A DNA stretch of 64,000 nt from the NCBI GenBank assembly GCA_029059705.1, contig JAIDVM010000017.1, forward strand, positions 48,218-112,217, written 5' to 3'. A program made the translations under genes and the position numbers. The notes under the pieces were generated by a model, which did no database searches, had not been told where the DNA came from, and saw only the letters and a list, made by a program, of their open reading frames with translations. Position 1 is the stretch's first letter, and the number at the start of each line of letters is the position of its first letter. Origin of the DNA: Clostridia bacterium. Its GTDB lineage: Bacteria; Bacillota; Clostridia; Christensenellales; Borkfalkiaceae. Shown one piece after another: positions 1 through 8,472 of this stretch.

Positions 1-1
1 G

Positions 2-427
2 GGTGCGGAAAACGTAACTGCAATTCAAGCCGACAGCCGCGTTTTTAACCCGTCTTACGAAAACGCTTTCGACGCGGTTTTGTGCGACGTGCCGTGTTCG
101 GGCACGGGGGTTATAAACGAAAATCCCGACATAAAGCTTTTCAGAAAGGAAGAGGATATTTTAAGCTTACAAAAAATCCAGCTCGAAATTTTGGAAAACT
201 GCTCGCGTTACGTTAAAAAGGGCGGCACGCTCTATTATTCCACGTGCTCGGTTCTGCCCGAAGAAAACGACACCGCCGCGTGCACGTTTTTAAAATTGCA
301 CCCCGAATATGCTTTGACAATTCCCGTTTCGCCGCTTAAAAACAGACAAACCAACTACGGCTTGCAGTTTTTGCCGCACCTATCTCTCGGCGCGGGTTTC
401 TATTTAACCGCGTTTAAAAAGCTTTAA
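2..427 (+). CDS. rsmB: 16S rRNA (cytosine-C5) methyltransferase RsmB, C-terminal part (truncated by window start)
   Basis: Open from base 2; DVPCSGTGVINENPDIK and YSTCSVLPEEN motifs of RsmB/Sun family. Confidence 0.9.
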   Translation, partial: GAENVTAIQADSRVFNPSYENAFDAVLCDVPCSGTGVINENPDIKLFRKEEDILSLQKIQLEILENCSRYVKKGGTLYYSTCSVLPEENDTAACTFLKLHPEYALTIPVSPLKNRQTNYGLQFLPHLSLGAGFYLTAFKKL

Positions 428-437
428 GGAGCTCTCC

Positions 438-1412
438 ATGAACAAAGCGAGAAAGAATTACATAAACGACTGCCGTATTTCACAGCTCGTCACTTTAAAC
501 CTCGGCGGCTATCCGCAAAAGGTGTTAATCGAAGGTTACAAAAGCGACTTACCCGTCGTTATCGCTCTGCATGGCGGCCCCGGTTCGCCCGTACCGTTCG
601 GCGTAGGCTGCCGCGGGCTCTTTCCCGAGTGGACTAAAAAGGCGATAATGGTCTTTTGGGACCAGCTCGGCTGCGGCGCAAACAATTATAAAATAGGCGA
701 TAATTTCAAAATAGAAAACTTCGTTGATATGACCGTTGATTTAATAACCGAAATCAAGGCGAGGTTTCCGCAAAACAAGCTGTTTCTTTTCGGTGTAAGC
801 TGGGGCAGCATACTCGCGCTCGAAGCGGCGGCGCGCGTTCCCGAAAAACTGAACGGCGCGTTGGTTTACGGGCAGATAACCAAAAACCTCTTTTTCAACA
901 ACGAAATCAAATCGGCGTTTTTCAACGCGCCAGTAAAGGTGCAGGGCAAAATCGCAAAAATCTTTTCGGACGGCACAAACTGCGATTATAAAATTCTCGA
1001 CAAAAATTTAAAAACGCTTTACAAGCTTTTAAACAAACACACAAACGCTTACACAAACAAAAATGCAAAGCCCGTGCCCGTCGGGAAAATAGCAAAAGGA
1101 CTTTTAACAAGCCCCGACTATTCTTTTGCGGACTTCAAAGCCGTCGTAAAAAACGGTTACAACGGCAACCAAAGCCTTTGGCGAGAGCTTTTAAACGCGG
1201 ATTATTCGCAAATTTTTTCAAAAATAACCGTCCCTTACGCCGTTTTGCAAGGGGATACGGATACAGTAACTTCAACCTCGGCGGTCAAAGCCGCGGCTGA
1301 AAGCTGCAACAACAAAAACGTAACCGTAAAAATTATTAAAAATTCGGGGCACATGCCCTCGCAAGCCGCAATGGAAGAATGTTTTAACACGCTTTGCGAA
1401 CTGATTAAATGA
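438..1412 (+). CDS. alpha/beta-fold hydrolase (proline iminopeptidase-like)
   Basis: ALHGGPGSP oxyanion motif, GVSWGS nucleophile elbow, C-terminal GH. Confidence 0.85.
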   Translation: MNKARKNYINDCRISQLVTLNLGGYPQKVLIEGYKSDLPVVIALHGGPGSPVPFGVGCRGLFPEWTKKAIMVFWDQLGCGANNYKIGDNFKIENFVDMTVDLITEIKARFPQNKLFLFGVSWGSILALEAAARVPEKLNGALVYGQITKNLFFNNEIKSAFFNAPVKVQGKIAKIFSDGTNCDYKILDKNLKTLYKLLNKHTNAYTNKNAKPVPVGKIAKGLLTSPDYSFADFKAVVKNGYNGNQSLWRELLNADYSQIFSKITVPYAVLQGDTDTVTSTSAVKAAAESCNNKNVTVKIIKNSGHMPSQAAMEECFNTLCELIK

Positions 1413-2446
1413 AAAAGATATTGCAGGATTTAAGCTTTGAAGAGCTTGAAAATTTAATACTTTCCCTCGGCGAAAAAAAGTTCCGCGCAAAACAGCTTTA
1501 CGCGGGCTTAACTCTGGGCAAAAAAATTTCTCAAATAAATATTTCCGCCGAACTCCGTCAAAAGCTTTTGGAAAGTTACGAGGATGAACCGGTTAAAATA
1601 ATCCAAACCTTCACTTCGGCGGACGGCACCGAAAAATATCTGTTTTCGCTTGCGGACGGAAACGTAATAGAGGGCGTTTTGATGAAGTACAAATACGGCA
1701 ACACACAATGCGTTTCAACGCAGGTCGGCTGCCGTATGGGCTGCAAGTTTTGCGCCAGCACATTGGGCGGGCTTGTGCGGAATTTAACCTCGGGCGAAAT
1801 TTTGTGCCAGATTTTAACGGTAAACGCTCTTTGCGGCGGCAACGCAAAAACCCGCGCCGTAACCAACGTGGTTTTGATGGGCAGCGGCGAACCGCTCGAC
1901 AATTACGACAACACGGTTTCCTTTTTAAAAAACGTAACCGCGCCCGACGGCATAAACATATCCGCCAGAAACATCTCGCTTTCCACCTGCGGAATAGTGC
2001 CAAAAATTTATGCCCTTGCGGATGAGGGAATACCCGTTAATTTAACCATATCCCTGCACCAAACTACCGACGAAGGCCGCGCCCGCACTATGCCGATAGC
2101 AAAAAAGTACGCAATTGCCGAAGTTTTAAAGGCGTGCGAATATTACTTTGAAAAGACGGGCAGAAGGTATATTTTCGAATATTCCTTAATTGACGGCGAA
2201 AACTGCGACGCGCGGCACGCGGAGGAGCTTATCAATTTGTTAAAGGGCAGGCCGTGCCACGTAAATCTGATAAGATTGAATGAGGTAAAGGAGCGCGAGC
2301 TTAAAACCATAACCGAAAAGCAGGCTTACCGCTTTTTGGGGCTTTTGGAAAAGGGCGGGCTTTCGGCAACGCTGCGGCGGCAGATAGGCGTGGATATAGG
2401 CGGTGCTTGCGGGCAGTTACGTGCTTCATTTTTAAAACGCATATAA
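1409..2446 (+). CDS. rlmN: 23S rRNA (adenine2503-C2)-methyltransferase RlmN
   Basis: Radical SAM CRMGCKFCAS; GSGEPLDNYDN; conserved C-terminal GACGQLR. Confidence 0.95.
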   Translation: MKKILQDLSFEELENLILSLGEKKFRAKQLYAGLTLGKKISQINISAELRQKLLESYEDEPVKIIQTFTSADGTEKYLFSLADGNVIEGVLMKYKYGNTQCVSTQVGCRMGCKFCASTLGGLVRNLTSGEILCQILTVNALCGGNAKTRAVTNVVLMGSGEPLDNYDNTVSFLKNVTAPDGINISARNISLSTCGIVPKIYALADEGIPVNLTISLHQTTDEGRARTMPIAKKYAIAEVLKACEYYFEKTGRRYIFEYSLIDGENCDARHAEELINLLKGRPCHVNLIRLNEVKERELKTITEKQAYRFLGLLEKGGLSATLRRQIGVDIGGACGQLRASFLKRI

Positions 2447-2551
2447 ACTGCGCATAACTTTGTCAAGCTGCGTTTTTTTCAGTCATGTACGTCTTGTACA
2501 CTCCTGTCAAAAAGCCTCGCTTTCCTAGTTCTGCTTGTTTCTCTGCGTTTT
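2434..2551 (+). repeat. Structured intergenic element, copy A
   Basis: AAAACGCATATA...CTCTGCGTTTT ends; apical TGTAC-gtctt-GTACA. Confidence 0.85.
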
Positions 2552-2611
2552 AGGGCTGCCGTAATCGCTCCCGCAATTCATTTCATAAAAAATCAAAAGG
2601 ACATAAACAAA

Positions 2612-3280
2612 ATGCAAACAAAAATCGCACCTTCGATACTTTCGGCGGATTTTTCCGTCATGGGCGAGGCAATCAAAAAATTACAGGCGGTGGGCGCGGA
2701 CTTAATCCATTGCGACGTTATGGACGGCAGCTTTGTCGAGCCTATCACGTTCGGCGGGCAAATGGTTAAAAATATCCGCCCCTTAACAACGCTTCCGCTC
2801 GACGTTCACCTTATGATTGAGCACCCCAAAACGCAGATAAAATTCTTTGCCGAAGCGGGCGCGGATATAATAACCGTTCATTACGGCGCGTGCGCAAAAA
2901 TTTCGCCTACATATCTCGAAGAAACGCTTAAACTCATAAAATCCCACGGCGTAAAGTGCGGCGCGGTAGTCAACCCCGACGTGCCCGTAGAAAAAATATT
3001 TTCCGTATTTCCGCTGTGCGATATGGTGCTGTTAATGTCCGTTTTCCCCGGTTACGGCGGGCAGAAATTTATTCCCGAAGTTCTCGAAAAAGTAAAAAAA
3101 GCGCGCGAGTACGCCGTAAAAATCGGCAAGCCCGATATGGATATCGAAATCGACGGCGGCGTAACCGAAGACAACGCGGCGCAAATCCGCGCGGCGGGCG
3201 CAAACGTGCTTGTGGCGGGTTCGGCGGTGTTTAAGTCGGCAGATATGTCCGCAACAATCGCAAATTTAAAACGCATATAA
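2612..3280 (+). CDS. rpe: ribulose-phosphate 3-epimerase
   Basis: APSILSADFSVMG, HCDVMDGSFV, VHLMIEHP, EIDGGV motifs. Confidence 0.96.
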   Translation: MQTKIAPSILSADFSVMGEAIKKLQAVGADLIHCDVMDGSFVEPITFGGQMVKNIRPLTTLPLDVHLMIEHPKTQIKFFAEAGADIITVHYGACAKISPTYLEETLKLIKSHGVKCGAVVNPDVPVEKIFSVFPLCDMVLLMSVFPGYGGQKFIPEVLEKVKKAREYAVKIGKPDMDIEIDGGVTEDNAAQIRAAGANVLVAGSAVFKSADMSATIANLKRI

Positions 3281-3293
3281 GCACAACCTGATT
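3268..3293 (+). repeat. Structured element, truncated copy (5' end only), abutting a CATTCTGAG repeat
   Basis: AAAACGCATATAAGC, supplies KRI-stop of rpe. Confidence 0.6.
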
Positions 3294-3320
3294 GTCATTC
3301 TGAGCGCAGCCGAAGAATCT
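3294..3320 (+). repeat. CATTCTGAG-type dispersed repeat
   Basis: gtcattctgagcgcagccgaagaatct. Confidence 0.9.
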
Positions 3321-3382
3321 GCCCGTGCAATAATTCACCGATTTTTCCTCCCCCGCATATAATAAAGAGAGGAGGGGATTAA

Positions 3383-3451
3383 ATGAGAGTAATCTGCATA
3401 AAACCGCCAAAGCCTATCCGCAAACTTTTAAGGCTGATTTTCCGCAAATGA
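3383..3451 (+). CDS. spoVM: Stage V sporulation protein SpoVM (22 aa MRVICIKPPKPIRKLLRLIFRK)
   Basis: Strong RBS gagaggagggg; aligns to B. subtilis SpoVM MKFYTIKLPKFLGGIVRAMLG... at M1, I6, K7, P9, K10, R17; lies in the rpe...rpmB-yloU-yloV-recG neighbourhood; stop overlaps next start (ATGA). Confidence 0.85.
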   Translation: MRVICIKPPKPIRKLLRLIFRK

Positions 3452-4413
3452 AATATATAGATTTACATTGTGATACTTTAACCGAGTGCACGAAAAACGG
3501 CGAAAGCTTAAACGAAAACACCCTGCAAACAAGTTTTAAAAAGCTTGAAAAAGGCGGGGCGCTCGCGCAATGCTTTGCCGTGTTCACGCAAGCAAAAACG
3601 CCGCAGGAAGCGGAGCAAACCGCCGCGCAAAATTTCGGTTACTACGCGCCTATGCTTGAATTACATAAAAAAAGCGTCCTTTCCGTGACCCGCGGAAAGG
3701 ACTTTTCGCTGTGTGAAAGAGATAAAAAGCTGGGCTGTATTTTAACGGTTGAAAATCTCGGCTTTATCGGCAAAGATTTAACCAAATTGCAAGCCTTAAA
3801 AGAGCGCGGTGTTTGCATGGCTTCGCTCGTCTGGAACGAAGAAAACGCGCTCGCCCGCCCCAACTTAATATTTAAAGACGGTTTGCCGCAGTTTAAAGAG
3901 CGCAACCCGCGCGGCTTAACCGGTTTGGGCAAAGCGGCGGCGGAGGAGCTGGACAGGCTTAAAATAATAATTGATATTTCGCACCTTTCCGACGGCGGAG
4001 CGGACGATTTGTTAAAAAACCGAAAAATCCCGCTTGTCGCAAGCCATTCCAACGCGGCGGAAGTCTGTAACGTCAGCCGTAACTTAACCGACCTTCAAAT
4101 AAAAAAAATCGCCGACTGCGGCGGCGTTATAGGCATAAATTTCTGCAAAGATTTTTTGTGCGAAGAGGGCGAAATTTTTAACGCGTTCGACGCCGTTTAC
4201 TGCCATATATCCCGCGTTTTAGCCGTCGGCGGCGAGGACGTTTTGGCATTCGGCAGCGATTTTGACGGCATACCCGCTTATCATGAATTAAAGGATTGCA
4301 CCCGTATGCCCGCGCTTTTAAATTATTTAAACTTAAAGGGCGTAAAAAGCTCAACCCTCGAAAAAATGTGTTTCCGCAACTTTATCCGCGTGTTCACCGA
4401 CGTAATAGGCTAA
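3448..4413 (+). CDS. membrane dipeptidase (peptidase M19 family)
   Basis: DLHCDTLTE, DISHLSD, SHSNA, GSDFDGI. Confidence 0.92.
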   Translation: MKYIDLHCDTLTECTKNGESLNENTLQTSFKKLEKGGALAQCFAVFTQAKTPQEAEQTAAQNFGYYAPMLELHKKSVLSVTRGKDFSLCERDKKLGCILTVENLGFIGKDLTKLQALKERGVCMASLVWNEENALARPNLIFKDGLPQFKERNPRGLTGLGKAAAEELDRLKIIIDISHLSDGGADDLLKNRKIPLVASHSNAAEVCNVSRNLTDLQIKKIADCGGVIGINFCKDFLCEEGEIFNAFDAVYCHISRVLAVGGEDVLAFGSDFDGIPAYHELKDCTRMPALLNYLNLKGVKSSTLEKMCFRNFIRVFTDVIG

Positions 4414-4421
4414 ATTAACCG

Positions 4422-4450
4422 TTGCATTTTGCACGCGCGCGTGATATAAT
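4422..4450 (+). promoter_or_regulatory. SigA-type promoter of LRR lipoprotein gene
   Basis: TTGCAT N17 TATAAT; ATG 9 nt downstream. Confidence 0.75.
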
Positions 4451-4459
4451 AAATTTACT

Positions 4460-5656
4460 ATGGCAAAGAAAAAACGCGCCGCGTTCACCGCGGCAATAAT
4501 TTTGGCAATCTTCGCGCTTGCCGCGTGTCTTCCGTTTTTGTCGGGGTGCAGCGCAAGCTTAAATTTCGAGCTTAACCCCGAAACCCAAACGTATACGGTA
4601 AGCTGCACGGGCTACAAACGCGCCTTATCGGGCGAACTCGTAATACCCGAAACTTACGGTTCGGACAACCTTCCCATAACCGAAGTTGACGAAAACGGCT
4701 TTGCGGGTAGCGGAATTACAAAACTCGTCCTTCCGAAGTCGGTTGCCAAAATAGGCGAAAAAGCCTTTAACGGTTGCGCTTATTTAACGGAAATAACCTT
4801 CGCCGAAAACGGTTTAAAATCAATCGGCGCGCAGGCCTTCCGCGGAACGGGCATTTCAACGCTTACAATTCCCGCCTCGGTGGAGGAAATAGGCATTGCG
4901 GCGTTTGCCAACAGTCCGCTGCTTGCCACGGCGTCGTTCGCAAGCGGCAACAAAATGACCAAACTGCCCCAAAGCATGCTGGCTCAAAGCGAAAAACTTA
5001 CGTTTGTCGGGCTGCCTGCAAATTGCGAGGAAATAGGCCCGCTTGCAATGCTCGGCTGCACCGCGCTGACAACCATAACGCTCCCCCAAACGCTTAAAGT
5101 GATAGGGGCGAGAAGCTTTGAGGATTGCGCCGCTCTTTCTGAAATTGCCTTACACGACGGCATAACCACCATAGGCGAGCTTGCATTTTACGGCACCGCG
5201 CTTGAAGAAATAGCCGTTCCCGCGTCGGTTACGGATATTTATAAACCCGTTTTAGATGAGGACGGCAACCCCAAAAAGGACGAAGAGGGCAACCCCGTAA
5301 CCCGCAAAATTTCGGGCGTGGGCTACGGCGCGTTCCACACCTGCGAAAGCTTGAAAACCGCAAAAATTTACGCGAACATCGAGGCAATCGAAGCGGGCAC
5401 ATTCGGTTATTGCCCCAAGCTTGAAAGCGTGTATTTGCCCGCTTCCGTAAAAAAAGTGGAAGGTCCCCTTTATTACACCAACGGAAAGCTTTACGTCGGG
5501 CACGCCTTTCACAACTGCGCCGCGCTAAAGGATATTTATTTTTCGGGCACGGAAGAGCAATGGAAGCACTTAACCGTTGACAAAACCAACGACACTTCTA
5601 ACGGCGGCTCGTATAACAACAACGCGTTTTTAATCGCAACGGTTCATTATATTTAA
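4460..5656 (+). CDS. BspA-type leucine-rich-repeat (LRR_5) lipoprotein
   Basis: Signal peptide with lipobox LSGC; repeated LxxIxLPxxVxxIGxxAFxxC units. Confidence 0.88.
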   Translation: MAKKKRAAFTAAIILAIFALAACLPFLSGCSASLNFELNPETQTYTVSCTGYKRALSGELVIPETYGSDNLPITEVDENGFAGSGITKLVLPKSVAKIGEKAFNGCAYLTEITFAENGLKSIGAQAFRGTGISTLTIPASVEEIGIAAFANSPLLATASFASGNKMTKLPQSMLAQSEKLTFVGLPANCEEIGPLAMLGCTALTTITLPQTLKVIGARSFEDCAALSEIALHDGITTIGELAFYGTALEEIAVPASVTDIYKPVLDEDGNPKKDEEGNPVTRKISGVGYGAFHTCESLKTAKIYANIEAIEAGTFGYCPKLESVYLPASVKKVEGPLYYTNGKLYVGHAFHNCAALKDIYFSGTEEQWKHLTVDKTNDTSNGGSYNNNAFLIATVHYI

Positions 5657-5702
5657 CATTATTGTCGTTCTGGACAGAGCGCAAAAATCATAACAAAATA
5701 AA

Positions 5703-5733
5703 ATCCGTATGGACGTTGCCATACGGATTTTTT
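5703..5733. terminator. Intrinsic terminator between convergent genes
   Basis: ATCCGTATGG acgttg CCATACGGAT + T6. Confidence 0.85.
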
Positions 5734-5751
5734 GTTTACAAAAATAAAATT

Positions 5752-5934
5752 TTACGCTCTTTCAACGGTTTTAAGGCATCTCGTGCAAACGTAACCCGTT
5801 ACAGGCTTGCCGTTTTCAAGATAAGAAACCTTTTGAACGTTAGCTTTAAAAGTTCTTCTCGTTCTTCTTTTGGAGTGGCTCACGTTGTTGCCCGTCGTCT
5901 GACCCTTTCCGCATACGTTACAAACTCTCGACAT
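5752..5934 (-). CDS. rpmB: 50S ribosomal protein L28 (zinc-binding form)
   Basis: [27 protein letters not shown]...CTRCLK; RBS ggaggtg. Confidence 0.95.
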   Translation of the reverse strand: MSRVCNVCGKGQTTGNNVSHSKRRTRRTFKANVQKVSYLENGKPVTGYVCTRCLKTVERA

Positions 5935-6180
5935 ATAAATTAACACCTCCGCGGTTTTTAAGCTGATTTAAAAGCTGAAAATAAAGCCGTAATAAATTGC
6001 GACCTTGTTCAATATAACACGGCGCACAAAAAAAATCAATCAAATTTGCGTTTAAAGTTTTAATTTTTTGCTTATTTTCCAAAATAATTTTAAACGCAAT
6101 TTACTAATTTGTTTAAAATCGCGGCAAATAGTTGCAAAATGAAAAAAAATAATATAAAATGTCAACGAAGGAGAGAGCAA

Positions 6181-6531
6181 ATGTCGGTCAATACAAGCAA
6201 CGTTTACGGCAAAATTTCAATATCCGACCAAGCCATCGCAAAGGTGGCTAAAAACGCCGCGCTCGAATGTTACGGCATTGTGGACACGGTTTCGCGCAGG
6301 CTTACCGATTCTCTTTCCGAGCTTTTAAGAAAACAACCCGACGGCAGAGGCGTAAAGGTCGTAACCTCGGGCGACAGAATTTTCATAGACGTCAATGTAA
6401 TCATTAAATACGGAGTTTCGATAAACGCCGTAGCCGAGTCCTTAAAGGAGGGCGTAAAGTACAAAGTGGAACGCTTCACCGGCATGATTGTGGATACGGT
6501 CAACGTCAACATCATAGGGGTAAAGCTGTAA
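6181..6531 (+). CDS. Asp23/Gls24 family envelope stress protein (YloU-like)
   Basis: YGKISISDQAIAKVAKNAALECYGIV; RBS gaaggagag. Confidence 0.9.
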   Translation: MSVNTSNVYGKISISDQAIAKVAKNAALECYGIVDTVSRRLTDSLSELLRKQPDGRGVKVVTSGDRIFIDVNVIIKYGVSINAVAESLKEGVKYKVERFTGMIVDTVNVNIIGVKL

Positions 6532-6601
6532 AAAATTTATGGCTTTACTTTTTACGTTATTTTATACTTTATTTTAAAATTAAAAAGTGGTGTAATTCAA
6601 T

Positions 6602-8257
6602 ATGCAAAAAACAGTCAACAGCACCGAATTCCGCAAGATGGTTGCCTCCGGTGCGAGAATGCTTGAAATAAACAGAACCAAAATCGACGCGTTAAACGTC
6701 TTTCCCGTTCCCGACGGCGACACGGGCACAAACATGTCGCTCACAATGCAGTCGGCGGTAAGAGAGATGAACGCATGCTCGTCAAACCGTTTTCAGGAAA
6801 TCTGCGACGCGGTTTCCAAGGGCGCGTTAAAGGGCGCGCGCGGCAACTCGGGCGTAATTTCCTCGCAGATTTTCCGCGGCATCTGCTCGGTTATCAAAAA
6901 CGTAAACGACAGCTTCGATACGCGCACCTTTGCAAAAGCGCTCGAAGCGGGCGCAAAGGTAGCTTACGGCGCGGTTGCCACCCCCAAAGAGGGCACAATT
7001 TTAACCGTCGTAAGATTAATGGCGGAATCGGCGGGCAAGCTTGCGGGCAAGCATAAGGATTTCGTGGAATATTTAAACGCGGTAATCGCAGTCGGCGACG
7101 AGGCTTTGGCAAAAACGCCCGAGCTTTTGCCCGTACTTAAAAAGGCGGGCGTGGTGGATAGCGGCGGCGTGGGATTAATGACCATTATGCGCGGCTTCCT
7201 CGCGGCTCTTTCGGGCGACGAAAGCGTCCTCGGCGATATCCCCACCGAAGCTTCCGCAAACGTTAAAACCGAGGACGAGGTCTTCGGCGACAATTCCGAC
7301 ATAATAAATTTAGACCTCGGCGACATCGAATTTGCGTATTGCACCGAATTTTTCGTCATCAACTTAAAGCAGATGACAACCCTTGCCGATATCGACAAGT
7401 TAAAGGAAAAATTAATGCAAATCGGCGACAGCGTAATCTGCATCGGCGATTTGGAGCTTGTAAAAGTCCACGTTCACACCAATACCCCCGGCGTAGCGCT
7501 TTCTTACGCCTTGGAGCTTGGCGAGCTTGACAGAATTAAAATAGAAAATATGCTCGAAGAAAACCGCGCCTTAAAAGCAAAGCTCGAAGCCGAGAAAAAG
7601 GAAATGGGCATGCTTGCAATCTGCGCGGGCTCGGGACTTGAAGAAATTTTCAAAGACCTTCTCTGCGACAGAGTAATAAAGGGCGGGCAAACCATGAACC
7701 CTTCGGCGCAGGACATTGCCGACGCCGTTCAAAAAATCAACGCGTCTAACGTTTTCGTGTTCCCCAACAATTCCAACGTAATTCTGGCGGCGGAGCAGGC
7801 AAAGGGCTTGGTTACCAACCGCACCATCAACGTAATCCCCACCAGAAACGTGCCTCAGGGCTTTGCGGCGGCGCTTGCGTTCAACCCCGAAGCTTCAGTT
7901 CCCGAAAATAAAACCAACATGACCCACGCAATCGACAACGTTTCGTCAGGTCAGGTTACCCGCGCCGTGCGCGAAACGACCATGAACGGCTTCAAGTTAA
8001 AGGAAGGCGACATAATCGGTTTGGACAACAAGCGTATACTTGCTAAGGGTTCGGACGTTGGCGAAACGACAATCAAGCTTGTAAACGCGCTTAAAAACGA
8101 CGACCACGAAATGATAACCTTGTATTACGGCGAGGGTGTAACCGAAGCCGACGCCGAAGCGCTTGCGGGCAAGCTTTCGGAGCTTTATCCCGACTGCGAC
8201 GTGGATTTCCACTTCGGCGGGCAGCCTGTGTATTATTACATGGTAAGTTTAGAGTAA
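6602..8257 (+). CDS. DAK2-domain protein YloV/FakA-like (fatty acid kinase ATP-binding subunit)
   Basis: NVFPVPDGDTGTNMS, GARGNSGVI, DSGGVGLM. Confidence 0.92.
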   Translation: MQKTVNSTEFRKMVASGARMLEINRTKIDALNVFPVPDGDTGTNMSLTMQSAVREMNACSSNRFQEICDAVSKGALKGARGNSGVISSQIFRGICSVIKNVNDSFDTRTFAKALEAGAKVAYGAVATPKEGTILTVVRLMAESAGKLAGKHKDFVEYLNAVIAVGDEALAKTPELLPVLKKAGVVDSGGVGLMTIMRGFLAALSGDESVLGDIPTEASANVKTEDEVFGDNSDIINLDLGDIEFAYCTEFFVINLKQMTTLADIDKLKEKLMQIGDSVICIGDLELVKVHVHTNTPGVALSYALELGELDRIKIENMLEENRALKAKLEAEKKEMGMLAICAGSGLEEIFKDLLCDRVIKGGQTMNPSAQDIADAVQKINASNVFVFPNNSNVILAAEQAKGLVTNRTINVIPTRNVPQGFAAALAFNPEASVPENKTNMTHAIDNVSSGQVTRAVRETTMNGFKLKEGDIIGLDNKRILAKGSDVGETTIKLVNALKNDDHEMITLYYGEGVTEADAEALAGKLSELYPDCDVDFHFGGQPVYYYMVSLE

Positions 8258-8375
8258 AACGCATATATACTTCGCAATACTTTGTCAAACTCCGCTTTTC
8301 TTCGGGTCATTTACGCTTAGTAAACTCCCCTTGAAAATGCTCGTTTTCCTTGTCTTGCTCGCATCTCTGCGTTTT
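8256..8375 (+). repeat. Structured intergenic element, copy B
   Basis: AAAACGCATATATACTTCGC...CTCTGCGTTTT; apical TTTAC-gctta-GTAAA. Confidence 0.85.
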
Positions 8376-8393
8376 ATTGTAACCGCTATCGTT

Positions 8394-8420
8394 GTCATTC
8401 TGAGGCTTGCCGAAGAATCT
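8394..8420 (+). repeat. CATTCTGAG-type repeat
   Basis: gtcattctgaggcttgccgaagaatct. Confidence 0.9.
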
Positions 8421-8472
8421 AATCAAAAATTATAAAGGGAGGTAAGCGCCTCCCTTAAATTATAGGCAAAAA

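Noticed and set aside
1611-2003. Arg-rich minus ORFs inside rlmN
   Set aside because: Antisense shadow ORFs without initiation signals.
5662-5943. Plus-strand ORF opposite rpmB
   Set aside because: Antisense to clearly recognisable L28 with its own RBS.
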